Part shown: one piece after another, positions 54,249 to 63,977 of the stretch | How positions within the stretch are numbered: the first letter of the stretch is position 1 | Layout: each line of letters starts with the position of its first letter | Made by a program: the position numbers and the translations under genes | Notes under the pieces: generated by a model | Told to the model about the DNA's origin: nothing | The model's input: only the letters and a program-made list of their open reading frames with translations | Database searches by the model: none | Assembly (NCBI RefSeq): GCF_036492635.1 | Contig: NZ_AP025305.1 | Coordinates: forward strand, 1,550,001 to 1,614,000 | Length of the DNA: 64,000 bases | Direction: 5' to 3' | Source: Aureibacter tunicatorum | GTDB lineage: Bacteria > Bacteroidota > Bacteroidia > Cytophagales > Cyclobacteriaceae

Positions 54249-55163
54249 ATGACGAATAAGCCTAAACAATCCTCAAATTCAGAAAAATTTCACAAACGTA
54301 ATATTCACAGATTTGGCTATGACTTTTCCAAGTTGACAGAAGCTTCGCCTGAGCTTAAGGATTTTTTGGTTAAGCTGCCTGGAAATAGGCTGTCCATCAA
54401 TTTTTCAGACCCGCAAGCAGTTGTCGCTCTAAATAAAGCGTTGTTGAAATACCATTACAAGCTTGAGTTTTGGGATTTGCCTAAAGGGTATTTGTGTCCT
54501 CCCATTCCAGGACGAGCCGATTATTTATATTATGTTTCTGACTTGCTTGATGAGAAAACGATAGAAGGTGAATCGAGAAAGAAAGTCAAAGGCTTGGATA
54601 TAGGAGCTGGAGCTAGCTTGATTTATCCAATATTGGGTAATAAATTGTTTGACTGGAATTTTGTAGCTAGCGAGACAAATGTAAAAGCCTTGAAAGCCGC
54701 GCAAGCCATTGTTAAATCGAATAAAGGCTTGCGAAATAAGATCCAATTGAGAAGACAAAATGATTTGAATCACGTGTTTAAGGGAATTATTGGACCTGAG
54801 GATCGCTTTGATTTTACGATTTGCAATCCGCCTTTTTATAAATCTGAAAAGGAAGCAAAAGAAGCTAACATGCGAAAAGCAAGCAATTTGAGCAAAGGCA
54901 AATTATCTGCAAATTACAACTTTGGCGGAGGTGACCATGAGCTGTGGTGCAAGGGTGGTGAATTAGCGTTTATCCAGAAGATGATTGAGGAGAGCGCTGA
55001 GTTTGCTCAGCAATGCAAATGGTTTACATCGCTAGTGTCACAAAAGGAAAACGTCAAGAAATTAGAGCATATTCTTAAATGGAACAAGGTCAAGTCATAT
55101 CGTTTTGTTGAGATGAAGCAAGGGCAAAAGGTTAGCAGGTTCGTAGCTTGGACTTTTATGTAA
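54249..55163 (+). CDS. rlmF: 23S rRNA (adenine(1618)-N(6))-methyltransferase
   Basis: 304 residues. RlmF landmarks: HKRNIHRFGYDFSKL at the start, LPKGYLCPPIPGRADYLYYV, the SAM-binding LDIGAGASLIYPIL, the NPPF catalytic motif (FTICNPPFYKSEKEA) and FGGGDHELWCKGGE. It methylates A1618 of 23S rRNA with S-adenosylmethionine. It is monocistronic. Confidence 0.95.
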   Translation: MTNKPKQSSNSEKFHKRNIHRFGYDFSKLTEASPELKDFLVKLPGNRLSINFSDPQAVVALNKALLKYHYKLEFWDLPKGYLCPPIPGRADYLYYVSDLLDEKTIEGESRKKVKGLDIGAGASLIYPILGNKLFDWNFVASETNVKALKAAQAIVKSNKGLRNKIQLRRQNDLNHVFKGIIGPEDRFDFTICNPPFYKSEKEAKEANMRKASNLSKGKLSANYNFGGGDHELWCKGGELAFIQKMIEESAEFAQQCKWFTSLVSQKENVKKLEHILKWNKVKSYRFVEMKQGQKVSRFVAWTFM

Positions 55164-55266
55164 TTAAAGTTAAGCTTGTATGAATTTTTTGATAGCCTAA
55201 ATTCATAATAGGCTTTGTGAGATGCTTGAAGAGCTAGTGTGAAAGTTTTTTGAAAAAATTCGTCTT

Positions 55267-55314
55267 CCTACCCAAAATGGGTGGGAAATGGTGTTTGAGA
55301 AGTGCATAATTTTG
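55267..55314 (+). promoter_or_regulatory. Hairpin and candidate promoter upstream of the M4 protease gene
   Basis: CCTACCC (55267-55273) pairs with GGGTGGG (55279-55285; one G-U), followed 22 bp later by TAATTTTG (55307-55314), an exact TAnnTTTG match 62 bp before the chosen ATG. The repeat could end rlmF transcription or be an operator. Confidence 0.35.
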
Positions 55315-55375
55315 CTTCCGTATTTTGATCAAAATCGAAAACGAATCTCAAACTAAGACTGAATTATTTCCAGAC

Positions 55376-58300
55376 ATGAAACTAGAAAAATTAAGATTGT
55401 CACATAGAATTTTAACGCTTTTTTCAGCGTTGCTATTGACGTCTTTCCAATTATCGGCACAATCTCAAAACGGACCGATAGGTGGTACAGGAAGCTCTTC
55501 TAAAATTGTAAGACTTAGCGACACAAACGGTACAGGAATCATAAGGTTTATTGAAGAGAACCAGCCCTTTAGTTCATTCCTGCAAAGACTATATTCTGAC
55601 TTAAGGGTTCACCCTCAATTGACATTTAGGCTTAAAAGCCAATATACTGATCATATTGGCTTCACGCATTACAGGTATGAACAGCTCTTTAACGGGATTC
55701 TTGTTGACGGCATAGAGATCGTAGCTCATGTGAAAAAGGGCTACGTGAAGACGATTACAGGTGCAATTGCTCATTTCCCACAAGAATCCGAAGGGCCGAC
55801 GACTCCAGGCAGGCAGATAAGCGAATCCAGTGTTTTGGATATCGCTAAAAGTCATATTGGAGCACAAAGGTATTCTTGGGAACCAGAGCCTGGCTCAAGG
55901 CCAGGCGCTCCAATGCCTCCAGCTCCCCAGCCTGAGAAAGTATACTTGCCTCGCGATATTTCCAATCTGGCAAGCGGTTACAGATTAGCATTTAAAATCA
56001 ATGTGGAAGCAGCTTCGGAGTTGTATCACGCTGATCTGTATATCGACGCTGAAAGTGGAACCGTGTTGTATGAAAATAGTGAGATCCATTATGGAGATCA
56101 TACTGGCAATGGAACTACGAATTACGAGGGAGTAAAGCAGTTTATCACTTATAGAATGAACTCCTCTCAAAATTACAAATTGTCAAATTTTGCCAATGGA
56201 AACAATTATACTACCAAGACTCTAAATGGTGGAAAAAGCTATTATTTTTCTGATGAGATTGAGAGCACTGACAATGAATGGCATTTTGCAACACCAGCAG
56301 GAAAGGCAGCTGTAGATGTTCATTGGGGGCTGGAAAGATCATTGGAGATTTATAGATCAGACTTTAGCCAAAATTCTTATGATAATAACGGAGGAGAAAT
56401 TGAATGCTACGTCAACTATGGAAATAACTTGGTTAATGCCTTTGCTAAGGGGAATAGATTGGTGTTTGGAGACGGAGAAGATGGCCTAAATCCTGTGACT
56501 GAGCTTGACGTTGTTGGCCATGAATTCACGCATCAAGTTGTAAGGCACACTTCTAATTTGGTTTACTCTCATGAATCAGGTGCTTTAAATGAATCTTTCG
56601 CTGATATTTTTGGAACTTATATAGAAATAAAAACATTGGGTGATGAGTCGGATTGGTTGCTTGGCTCGAATCAAGAGGATGGAGCATTTAGGAGCATGTC
56701 TGATCCCAATTCTTTTAGAGACCCGGATACTTACAGGTCGACTTATTGGCATACTAGTTCGTTTGATAATTTTGGTGTGCATACTAATAGCTCTGTGCAG
56801 AATTATTGGTTTTATTTATTAAGTGAAGGAGATAAAGGAATAAATTCGGTAAACTTTCCCTATGATGTAAAGCCTATCGGCTTGGAAAAAGCGGCTCAGA
56901 TTGCATTTAGAACAATGACCGTTTATTTAACTAAAAATTCAGGTTATGCTCATGCGCGTTTTTATTCGATTTTGGCTACTGAAGATCTTTATCCAAACGA
57001 GCCAGATGTGAAAGCTATGGTTATGCATGCTTGGGATGCGGTTAATGTAATGGGAATAAAAGAGTCGTGTGTGGTTAATATTCCTGATAGAAACTTTAAG
57101 CAAGCGGTATTGGATTTAGGAATTGATTTGAATGGGGATGGAGAAGTGCAATGCGGAGAAGCAGAGGTTGCAACGGTATTGCCTTTGTCGAATAAAAAAA
57201 TTGCCAATTTGCAAGGAATTGAAGCATTTAAGTATATAACTGATTTGTATGTTGATGGGAATACTTTAACAACTTTGGATGTGAGCCAGAATAAGCACTT
57301 GGATGTGCTTTATTGCAGAAATAATAATTTGACCGATTTGAATTTAACTGGTTTGACGAAGTTTAATGCGCTTAGATGTAATGGAAATCAATTGACTGAA
57401 TTGATATTGCCTGATTCCCCTACTTTGGAATATGTGTTCTGTAATAATAATAATATTCAAAATATACAATTCAATAATAATACTCAATTAAAGCATTTGG
57501 AATGCTCTTACAATCAACTACAATATTTGGATGTGAGCTTTACAAATAGGTTGATGAGATTTACTTGTATTGAGAACCCAGAGTTGTTCTGTGTGAAAGT
57601 GATTGATGAGGAGGCTGCAAATAGCAATACACGATATGTAAAAGAGGTGTATACCATGTATACGGAGCAAGATGGTGATTGCGATTGTACTTTGGATATT
57701 CCAGATGCGAACTTTGTTCAGGCATTGGTCAATCATGACCCAGTGATTGATACGAATAATGACGGCAAGATCCAGTGCGCTGAGGCTAATGTCGTGGAAG
57801 AGCTTTTCTTGTCAAACAGTAGCATCGTCAACCTTCAAGGCTTGCAAGGGTTCACAAATTTGAAAAAGTTGGTAGCTGATCACAACCCTATTCAGACGTT
57901 TAATTTTCATAAAAACAGATCGCTTGAATTTATTGATTTGGAATACAATAACATGAGCTGGTTTAGCTCTGAAAGCTTGCCGAATCTTAAAGAACTGTAT
58001 CTTTCAGGAAATAAAGGCTTGCAGGTGAATTCAATTTACAAAAGTGTAGGATTGGAAATATTGCATTGCAATGATATGGACCTTTCGGATTATTCCACAT
58101 TTGATATTGCTGAAAATATTAATTTGAAAGAGCTGAAAATAGCGAATTCTGGTTTAGTGAAATTTGATGTATCTAACCAGACCAAATTAGAAGTGCTGGA
58201 TTGCAGCGGCAATGATATTACTATGCTGGAAGTTAATCATATGCTAGGATTGAAGGAGCTTGATTGTGGCGATAACGATTTGTATGCTTTGGATATCAGC

Positions 58301-60292
58301 GATAATTTCTTTTTGACAGCATTGAACACGGTTGGTAATGAGAACTTGCCATGTATTAAAGTTATTGACGTGAATGCGGCTCAGGGAATTTCTACTTTCT
58401 TCAAGGACTCGCATACAGAATATGTTGAGGAAAGTTGTGGATGCGTGGTTGATATTCCAGATGTTCATTTTAAAGAAGTTCTGATCAATACTACCGGCTC
58501 ATCGAAGATCGATTTGAATGGAGATGGAGAAGTTCAGTGTGGTGAAGCAGTATTAGTGAAATGGATAAGTCATTATAATGGTGAAATTCAGGATATCACA
58601 GGTATAGAGGCATTTGTCAACTTGGAGAGTTTGAACTTATATAATCATAAAATTCAATCTGTCGATTTGACTCATAATTTAAAGCTTAATAACGTTTCAT
58701 TCGGAGGCAATGAAATTTCTTCTTTTGAAGTGAGTGAAGACAACATCATAACTCAACTTAGTTTGCCTAACAATAAGTTGACAAGCTTGGATTTGACAGA
58801 ATTCTCGGCTCTTGAGCGCGTATGGCTTAATGGCAATAAGTTGACGGAAGTTAATTTCGAGAATAATCCAAACCTGACAACTGTGGACATTAGGCAGAAT
58901 AATATCTACGAGGTGAGTTTTGATAGTAATCCGCTTTTGGAAATGCTTCAAATGAGTTCTAATAAGCTAAGAACTGTTGATTTAAGCCCGATACTTAACT
59001 TGCATATGCTTGACCTAACAGATAATAATCTTAGAAGCTTGGATATTAGTCATTTTAATGAAATATGGGATGTAAGGTGTACGCTGAACAATGATTTGTA
59101 TTGCATTAAAGTAAAGGATAAGCAGTATGCGGATTATAATTACCGTTATTTCAAAGATGATCATGCGGAGTGGCAGGAGGAATGCCCAGAGTGTGTTGTG
59201 GAAATTCCAGATGCAAACTTCAAGAATGCTTTGCTTGCATATTCTCCAACTGTAGATACAAATGGCGATGGAGAAATACAATGCGAGGAAGCGGAAGCGG
59301 TTAGTTCTTTGATGGTTTTTAGAAAGAATATCGCTGATTTGACAGGCTTGCAATCATTTGTGAATTTGAAAGTGTTGGGTACATCATTCAACCCGGATAT
59401 TGATCAAATTGACTTGACTGGATTGGATAAATTAGAGCAAATATACAGTCAGGAAAATAGTACCACGTCTGTTATCGTTGGTGACAAGCCTAATATGACT
59501 GTATTATGGATTCCTAATAATGATATTTCCTCTATAGACATAACTGGAGCGCCTAACTTAAAGCGACTTGCCTTAGGGGATAACAATTTCACATATGTTG
59601 ATTTGAGCAATCAGACAGAATTAGTTGATCTTCATTTTGCAAGATGCAATCTAACTTCGATTGATGTAAGCCATATGAGCAACTTGGAGGATCTGTATAT
59701 TTCGCAAAACCAGATCTCAACGTTGGATTTAAATCAGAATATTTCGCTTGAGAAACTAAATGTTGATTTCAATAATTTAACAGTATTGGATGTGTCTAAT
59801 AACGTGTTATTGACATCTTTAATTGTAAGAGACAATGATTTACAATCCATGGATATAAGTAATAATACTTCATTACAATATTTTAATAGTTGGAATAACA
59901 CTGATCTTACATGTATTCAAGTTAGTAGTATCAGTTGGGCTGAAAGCAATAGTTCTTTGAGGAAAAGTTCATGGCAAAGTTGGTCGACTGATTGCGGAAA
60001 CTCTTCAAGAAAGTCGGCTCAGAATTTAATCAGTTCAATTGATGAGATCGTTGATTTTGAGGGGATCAAAATTTATCCAAATCCGACAGAAAATAATTTG
60101 AATATTCAAGATAGTAATGCGATAGGAGGAGAAAGTTGGAGTATCTATAACTTATCAGGGCAATTGGTTAAGGATGGAAAGCTTCAGGGAACTTTTACGA
60201 CTATTGATGTGTCGAACTTCTCTTCAGGAATTTATTTGCTGAAAGTTGTTAAAGAGAATGGTGTGCACTCGGAGCGTATCACTATCAGGTAA
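55376..60292 (+). CDS. M4 (thermolysin-like) metalloprotease with four LRR modules and T9SS sorting domain
   Basis: 1638 residues from the ATG at 55376, preferred because the signal peptide (ending QLSAQS) starts there; the longer frame needs TTG. An FTP/PepSY propeptide (about 60-250) precedes an M4 catalytic domain with H382-E-F-T-H386, third ligand E406 (NESFAD) and H469 (FGVHTNSS). Residues about 565-1545 form four modules of 200-275 residues. Each opens with a Cys pair region, I-P-D-x-x-F and a D-x-N-G-D-G-E-x-Q-C-x-E-A calcium-loop-like motif, continues as leucine-rich repeats, and closes with C-x-K-V-x-D. The last 75 residues (IKIYPNPTENNLNIQ...SGIYLLKVV) are a type A T9SS sorting domain, so the enzyme is secreted or surface-attached through the type IX system. 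Confidence 0.93.
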   Translation: MKLEKLRLSHRILTLFSALLLTSFQLSAQSQNGPIGGTGSSSKIVRLSDTNGTGIIRFIEENQPFSSFLQRLYSDLRVHPQLTFRLKSQYTDHIGFTHYRYEQLFNGILVDGIEIVAHVKKGYVKTITGAIAHFPQESEGPTTPGRQISESSVLDIAKSHIGAQRYSWEPEPGSRPGAPMPPAPQPEKVYLPRDISNLASGYRLAFKINVEAASELYHADLYIDAESGTVLYENSEIHYGDHTGNGTTNYEGVKQFITYRMNSSQNYKLSNFANGNNYTTKTLNGGKSYYFSDEIESTDNEWHFATPAGKAAVDVHWGLERSLEIYRSDFSQNSYDNNGGEIECYVNYGNNLVNAFAKGNRLVFGDGEDGLNPVTELDVVGHEFTHQVVRHTSNLVYSHESGALNESFADIFGTYIEIKTLGDESDWLLGSNQEDGAFRSMSDPNSFRDPDTYRSTYWHTSSFDNFGVHTNSSVQNYWFYLLSEGDKGINSVNFPYDVKPIGLEKAAQIAFRTMTVYLTKNSGYAHARFYSILATEDLYPNEPDVKAMVMHAWDAVNVMGIKESCVVNIPDRNFKQAVLDLGIDLNGDGEVQCGEAEVATVLPLSNKKIANLQGIEAFKYITDLYVDGNTLTTLDVSQNKHLDVLYCRNNNLTDLNLTGLTKFNALRCNGNQLTELILPDSPTLEYVFCNNNNIQNIQFNNNTQLKHLECSYNQLQYLDVSFTNRLMRFTCIENPELFCVKVIDEEAANSNTRYVKEVYTMYTEQDGDCDCTLDIPDANFVQALVNHDPVIDTNNDGKIQCAEANVVEELFLSNSSIVNLQGLQGFTNLKKLVADHNPIQTFNFHKNRSLEFIDLEYNNMSWFSSESLPNLKELYLSGNKGLQVNSIYKSVGLEILHCNDMDLSDYSTFDIAENINLKELKIANSGLVKFDVSNQTKLEVLDCSGNDITMLEVNHMLGLKELDCGDNDLYALDISDNFFLTALNTVGNENLPCIKVIDVNAAQGISTFFKDSHTEYVEESCGCVVDIPDVHFKEVLINTTGSSKIDLNGDGEVQCGEAVLVKWISHYNGEIQDITGIEAFVNLESLNLYNHKIQSVDLTHNLKLNNVSFGGNEISSFEVSEDNIITQLSLPNNKLTSLDLTEFSALERVWLNGNKLTEVNFENNPNLTTVDIRQNNIYEVSFDSNPLLEMLQMSSNKLRTVDLSPILNLHMLDLTDNNLRSLDISHFNEIWDVRCTLNNDLYCIKVKDKQYADYNYRYFKDDHAEWQEECPECVVEIPDANFKNALLAYSPTVDTNGDGEIQCEEAEAVSSLMVFRKNIADLTGLQSFVNLKVLGTSFNPDIDQIDLTGLDKLEQIYSQENSTTSVIVGDKPNMTVLWIPNNDISSIDITGAPNLKRLALGDNNFTYVDLSNQTELVDLHFARCNLTSIDVSHMSNLEDLYISQNQISTLDLNQNISLEKLNVDFNNLTVLDVSNNVLLTSLIVRDNDLQSMDISNNTSLQYFNSWNNTDLTCIQVSSISWAESNSSLRKSSWQSWSTDCGNSSRKSAQNLISSIDEIVDFEGIKIYPNPTENNLNIQDSNAIGGESWSIYNLSGQLVKDGKLQGTFTTIDVSNFSSGIYLLKVVKENGVHSERITIR

Positions 60293-60349
60293 AGCATTCC
60301 GCAACTTTTAAGTTTCAATAATTTTGTGTTGTTTGTTTTTTTATTTTTC

Positions 60350-60377
60350 AAGGCCGCTGACTCCATGCAGCGGCCTT
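60350..60377. terminator. Bidirectional terminator between the M4 protease and the LuxR-type regulator
   Basis: AAGGCCGCTG (60350-60359) and CAGCGGCCTT (60368-60377) form a perfect 10-bp stem between convergent genes. Confidence 0.88.
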
Positions 60378-60384
60378 TACACTT

Positions 60385-60999
60385 TTAATTTTTTTGAATA
60401 ATATCTATCAATCCTTGCTTGGAATTCACATGAAGCTTTTCATAAATATTTCTAATATGATATTTGATGGTGTTGACAGACACATCCATTTCTCTTGCGA
60501 TACTGGCATAACTCATGCCTGAGGCTAAGCTGTTGGCAACTTCGTTTTCTTTTCCAGTAAGCTCATTGAGATCTGGCGATTGAAAAAAAGTAATTACTTT
60601 GCGCGCGATATTGGCGCTCATGGGAGCCCCTCCGCTTATGGCTTCTTTCGTTTTGGCTATAAGTTCATCGGGAGAGGTGGTTTTGGTGAGATATCCTATG
60701 GCTCCGGCTTTCAGCGCTTCAAATACAGTATTGGATTCTTCATGAACAGTTATCATGATGGTTAGTACTTTGCTGTTGATTTTTTTATGCATTTTTAAAC
60801 CTTCGATGCCGTTTACTCCCGGAAGCCCTATGTCCATGAGTATGACATCCGGAGGCGAAGATTTTGCCGAAGGAATAGATTCTTCGACACTTTCAAAACA
60901 ACCCGTAACAATAAAAGAAGGTTCTTCGCTGAGAATTTCTTCATAAAGTTCCAGTAGAATGGGATTGTCTTCAATGATGAAAATTTTGGTTTTAAGCAT
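60385..60999 (-). CDS. NarL/LuxR-family response regulator
   Basis: 204 residues. Receiver domain about 5-120 with D10-D11-type acidic pocket (IIEDN), phospho-acceptor D56 in VILMDIGLPG and K in GYLTKTTSP. A LuxR-type helix-turn-helix spans about 140-200 (LTGKENEVANSLASGMSYAS, then MDVSVNTIKYHIRNIYEKL). It begins 26 bp behind the sensor kinase gene, forming one operon. Regulated genes are unknown; the convergent protease is only a neighbour. Confidence 0.93.
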   Translation of the reverse strand: MLKTKIFIIEDNPILLELYEEILSEEPSFIVTGCFESVEESIPSAKSSPPDVILMDIGLPGVNGIEGLKMHKKINSKVLTIMITVHEESNTVFEALKAGAIGYLTKTTSPDELIAKTKEAISGGAPMSANIARKVITFFQSPDLNELTGKENEVANSLASGMSYASIAREMDVSVNTIKYHIRNIYEKLHVNSKQGLIDIIQKN

Positions 61000-61025
61000 A
61001 GTGTGTTTGTAGTTTGTTATAGTTA

Positions 61026-63929
61026 TTAGAGGATATTGGCAGTCATAATGATATGTGTTCCTTTTTGAGAATGGATTTCAAGTTCAACTCCAATGGTTTG
61101 AGCTCGGTTTCTCATATTTGATATTCCATTTATTCTGTCAATTGCGTTCATGTCGAAGCCAATGCCATTGTCTATTAGCGAGATCATTAATCTTTTTCTG
61201 TCAAGGACTAAATTCAATGCAATGGTATCAGCTTCGGAGTATTTTAGACTATTGGTCATAGCTTCTTTGAATATGAGCAATATTTGTTTGTTCCAGCCAA
61301 TAGGAAGCCTAGCTCCTTTGTCATCAATATTTTGTTGAGAATAAAATTGGATGTCTGTTCCCTGAAACATTTTTTCGCCGAAGTCAATCAGGTAGACTGC
61401 AAGCTCCCAAAGTTCGTCGCTGGAGCTTTTCATTGCCCAGATCACATCTTTCATACCATCATAAAGCCCTTTGGCATCTTCTTTTATTCGAATAACTCTC
61501 TGGTTGTTTAGCCTTCCTTTTTCAGCATCTCTGAGAAGCATTTCGGAAAGCACAGTGATTCCCGCAAGTTTATTGCCCATGGCGTCGTGGAAATCCGAGG
61601 CTGCTGTTTCTCTTACATTGACTAATTCTTTTTGCAGGGTTTTATTTTCGCTAAGAGTACGGAGCAATAGTTCGTGTTTTTTCTTAAGAGAAGTAAGTTT
61701 TTTAAGTATCCAAAAAGTTACAAGTCCAAAGGTTACGCACAATAAGATAATGAATAACCAAGGTTGTTGATACCATGGATATACCACTTCAAATTTTTGA
61801 ACAGGAAAATATTTCCATTGACTGAAGTTTTTGGCTCTAAGTTCCAGTCTATATTTACCCTGTTTATAATCAGTGAAATCCAGGCTCATGGATTGAAGGT
61901 TTTGCCATCCACCGTTATTGATTTTATAATGAAGCATGTAATTGGAAGATGCGGGAATTGCAACAGGAGCGAATTTGTATCGAAGTCCTGATTTTGTGAT
62001 ATGAAGTTTATTGATTTCGTTGAATAAATCGGCATTGTTGTTTTTAAGTACAACGACGCCTTTTCCCCCAGCCAGCCATATGTTGCCATTGTTGCTTTCT
62101 TCCAGGTCGGTGATTTTTTCAAGCGGTAGCCCATAATCGCTATTTAAATTGAATATATTGCTTGAGTTGATTAAACTGACTCCTTTTTGAGTTAAAACCC
62201 ATACTTTGCCATATCTGTCTTTATGTATTTTGTTAATATGTTCATTGTCCAAGCCAGAGTCTTTATTTATCGTTTTTTGCAGTTTTCCATCTTTAGAAAT
62301 TATGGCTATTCCACGCATTGTGCCTGCCCATATGTTGTTATTAATCTCTTGGAGGCATAAAACATTATTGCTGATTTTCCCATTTTCTTCATTCAAGTGA
62401 AAAATAGGTTGATGCGAAAACTTTTTAATGGCATGCAAACCATTGTTTGTTGCTATCCAAATTTTATCTTGGCTTGTAACGACATGTTTTATGTTCAGGT
62501 GTATTTCTTTGAAACTGAATTGAAATGTATCTTTCGCATATGTATACCATAGATAATTACCGAGGACTTTAAATGTGAAGCTGGAGTCTTGGGAGAAGTA
62601 CATCGATTTTTGACCGGAGATTATATTCGAGTTTTTATTAGGATTATAATTTCGAATCGATACATCCGCGTACACTTTGTCTTTTGATTTTATAAAATGC
62701 AAGGCCGTAATATTGTCTTTGAGTGTTGTGCTGTATATGACTTCTTGTTGATTAGCTTTATGGATAATGTGGTTATCCTCTAGAAGATAAACAATTGAGT
62801 CATTGGCCAATGAAATATCCAAGATGTTTTTATCTTGGAATAAATAATCTATTTGGGTTTTTATAAGACCTGAAGGCAATAGCCTCATTCCTCCGCCAAA
62901 TAAGGAGATCCATAGGTTTTCATTGCTGTCAAGCTCTATATCGGAGACTCTATGATTAATAGAGTGTTTTTGCATTAAGTTAGTGGGAGAAGGTGAATCT
63001 GGAAATTTTAAGTAAACATCAAACCCTTGATTTTTCAAATTGAAGGTATTGAATGATTGGAAAGTCTCTCTGCATAAGTGTTTCCTGATAATAAAGTGAT
63101 CATTTAAAAATGAATCTTGACTGATAATGCCGGATTGATTAAAATGATAAACATTGCCGAAGGAAGAAGCCTTTAAGCACTGATGAACAGCGCAAGTGTC
63201 AATCATATGTATCTGGGAATTGTTTAGAAAAGAGTATGGCGTTGAAATTTGCTTGTTAGAATTCAGCAAGTGCACACCGGTGAACCTTTCTCTATTCCCC
63301 CAAAAACCTTGATGGAAAAATAAACGCTCATTGAAACAACTAAAATTTACATCTTGAATATACGGTGCTTTAGGCCCAATTTTCGCTTTTGCTGTTTTTT
63401 TGAGACTGTCTTTCCAAATGAAAAATTCGTCATATTTATTTGTAGAGCTATTTTCACAACTATAGTTGATTCCAAAGTTTCCTAGTGACTGTCGATAAAA
63501 AAAACCGCTATCCAAAGCTCGTAACTTAGACGCATAGCACAAATTATTCTTTTCTATTTTGTCATCGTACACAGAATCATTTTTTAACTGCATGACTCCT
63601 CCTCCCCAAGTTGAAATATTGATGTCGCCTGCTTTGTTTTGCGCTATGTCAACCACGACATGATTGCGAAGTCCATGTTGCGTGTTGATGGTTTTGAATG
63701 TTAGGCCATTGAATATTGACAAGCCCGCATTTGTGCCGGTATAGATATTTCCTAAAGAATCTATGTGTAAATTATAAGCAGTATTGTGAGGAAATCCTGT
63801 TTTTGTATCGAAGTGCAATCCAATGATTTGGGAATAACTCAATGAAAAAAAGAAGCATTGTATTATAAATGCAATGCCAATAATCGCAATTTGATTCGCT
63901 ATTGTTCTTTTCCAACTCAATCTTCTCAA
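61026..63929 (-). CDS. Two-component sensor kinase with ligand-binding propeller, Y_Y_Y and HisKA_3 domains
   Basis: 967 residues. The frame has an upstream stop and no early ATG, so translation probably starts at TTG 63929 (or TTG 63920). A signal-anchor (about 10-33) is followed by a periplasmic two-component regulator propeller (about 35-665; repeats such as NIYTGTNAGLSIF, KIWIATNNGLHAI, NIWLAGGKGVVVL) and a Y_Y_Y domain (about 670-730). One membrane helix follows (about 735-757), then HisKA_3 with H781 in SDFHDAMGN and an ATPase domain (NSLKYSEA, DNGIGFD). The layout is that of the NarX-like, non-hybrid propeller kinases of Bacteroidota, which sense extracellular ligands, often glycans or peptides. 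It pairs with the LuxR-type regulator 26 bp downstream. Confidence 0.92.
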   Translation of the reverse strand: MRRLSWKRTIANQIAIIGIAFIIQCFFFSLSYSQIIGLHFDTKTGFPHNTAYNLHIDSLGNIYTGTNAGLSIFNGLTFKTINTQHGLRNHVVVDIAQNKAGDINISTWGGGVMQLKNDSVYDDKIEKNNLCYASKLRALDSGFFYRQSLGNFGINYSCENSSTNKYDEFFIWKDSLKKTAKAKIGPKAPYIQDVNFSCFNERLFFHQGFWGNRERFTGVHLLNSNKQISTPYSFLNNSQIHMIDTCAVHQCLKASSFGNVYHFNQSGIISQDSFLNDHFIIRKHLCRETFQSFNTFNLKNQGFDVYLKFPDSPSPTNLMQKHSINHRVSDIELDSNENLWISLFGGGMRLLPSGLIKTQIDYLFQDKNILDISLANDSIVYLLEDNHIIHKANQQEVIYSTTLKDNITALHFIKSKDKVYADVSIRNYNPNKNSNIISGQKSMYFSQDSSFTFKVLGNYLWYTYAKDTFQFSFKEIHLNIKHVVTSQDKIWIATNNGLHAIKKFSHQPIFHLNEENGKISNNVLCLQEINNNIWAGTMRGIAIISKDGKLQKTINKDSGLDNEHINKIHKDRYGKVWVLTQKGVSLINSSNIFNLNSDYGLPLEKITDLEESNNGNIWLAGGKGVVVLKNNNADLFNEINKLHITKSGLRYKFAPVAIPASSNYMLHYKINNGGWQNLQSMSLDFTDYKQGKYRLELRAKNFSQWKYFPVQKFEVVYPWYQQPWLFIILLCVTFGLVTFWILKKLTSLKKKHELLLRTLSENKTLQKELVNVRETAASDFHDAMGNKLAGITVLSEMLLRDAEKGRLNNQRVIRIKEDAKGLYDGMKDVIWAMKSSSDELWELAVYLIDFGEKMFQGTDIQFYSQQNIDDKGARLPIGWNKQILLIFKEAMTNSLKYSEADTIALNLVLDRKRLMISLIDNGIGFDMNAIDRINGISNMRNRAQTIGVELEIHSQKGTHIIMTANIL

Positions 63930-63961
63930 CAGGTTTTAGAGATATCATATATTCTATTATG

Positions 63962-63977
63962 ATTGTAATATTACAAT
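63962..63977. promoter_or_regulatory. Perfect 16-bp palindrome upstream of the sensor kinase operon
   Basis: ATTGTAATATTACAAT is self-complementary over all 16 bases and lies 33 bp before the TTG start of the kinase gene. It fits a dimeric operator, perhaps for autoregulation by the LuxR-type partner. The rest of 63930-64000 is A+T-rich and holds no gene. Confidence 0.4.

Noticed and set aside
57060-60000. Repeated DNA suggestive of a CRISPR or satellite array
   Set aside because: The periodicity is explained by leucine-rich repeats and four homologous modules inside the M4 protease gene; repeats are diverged and in frame.
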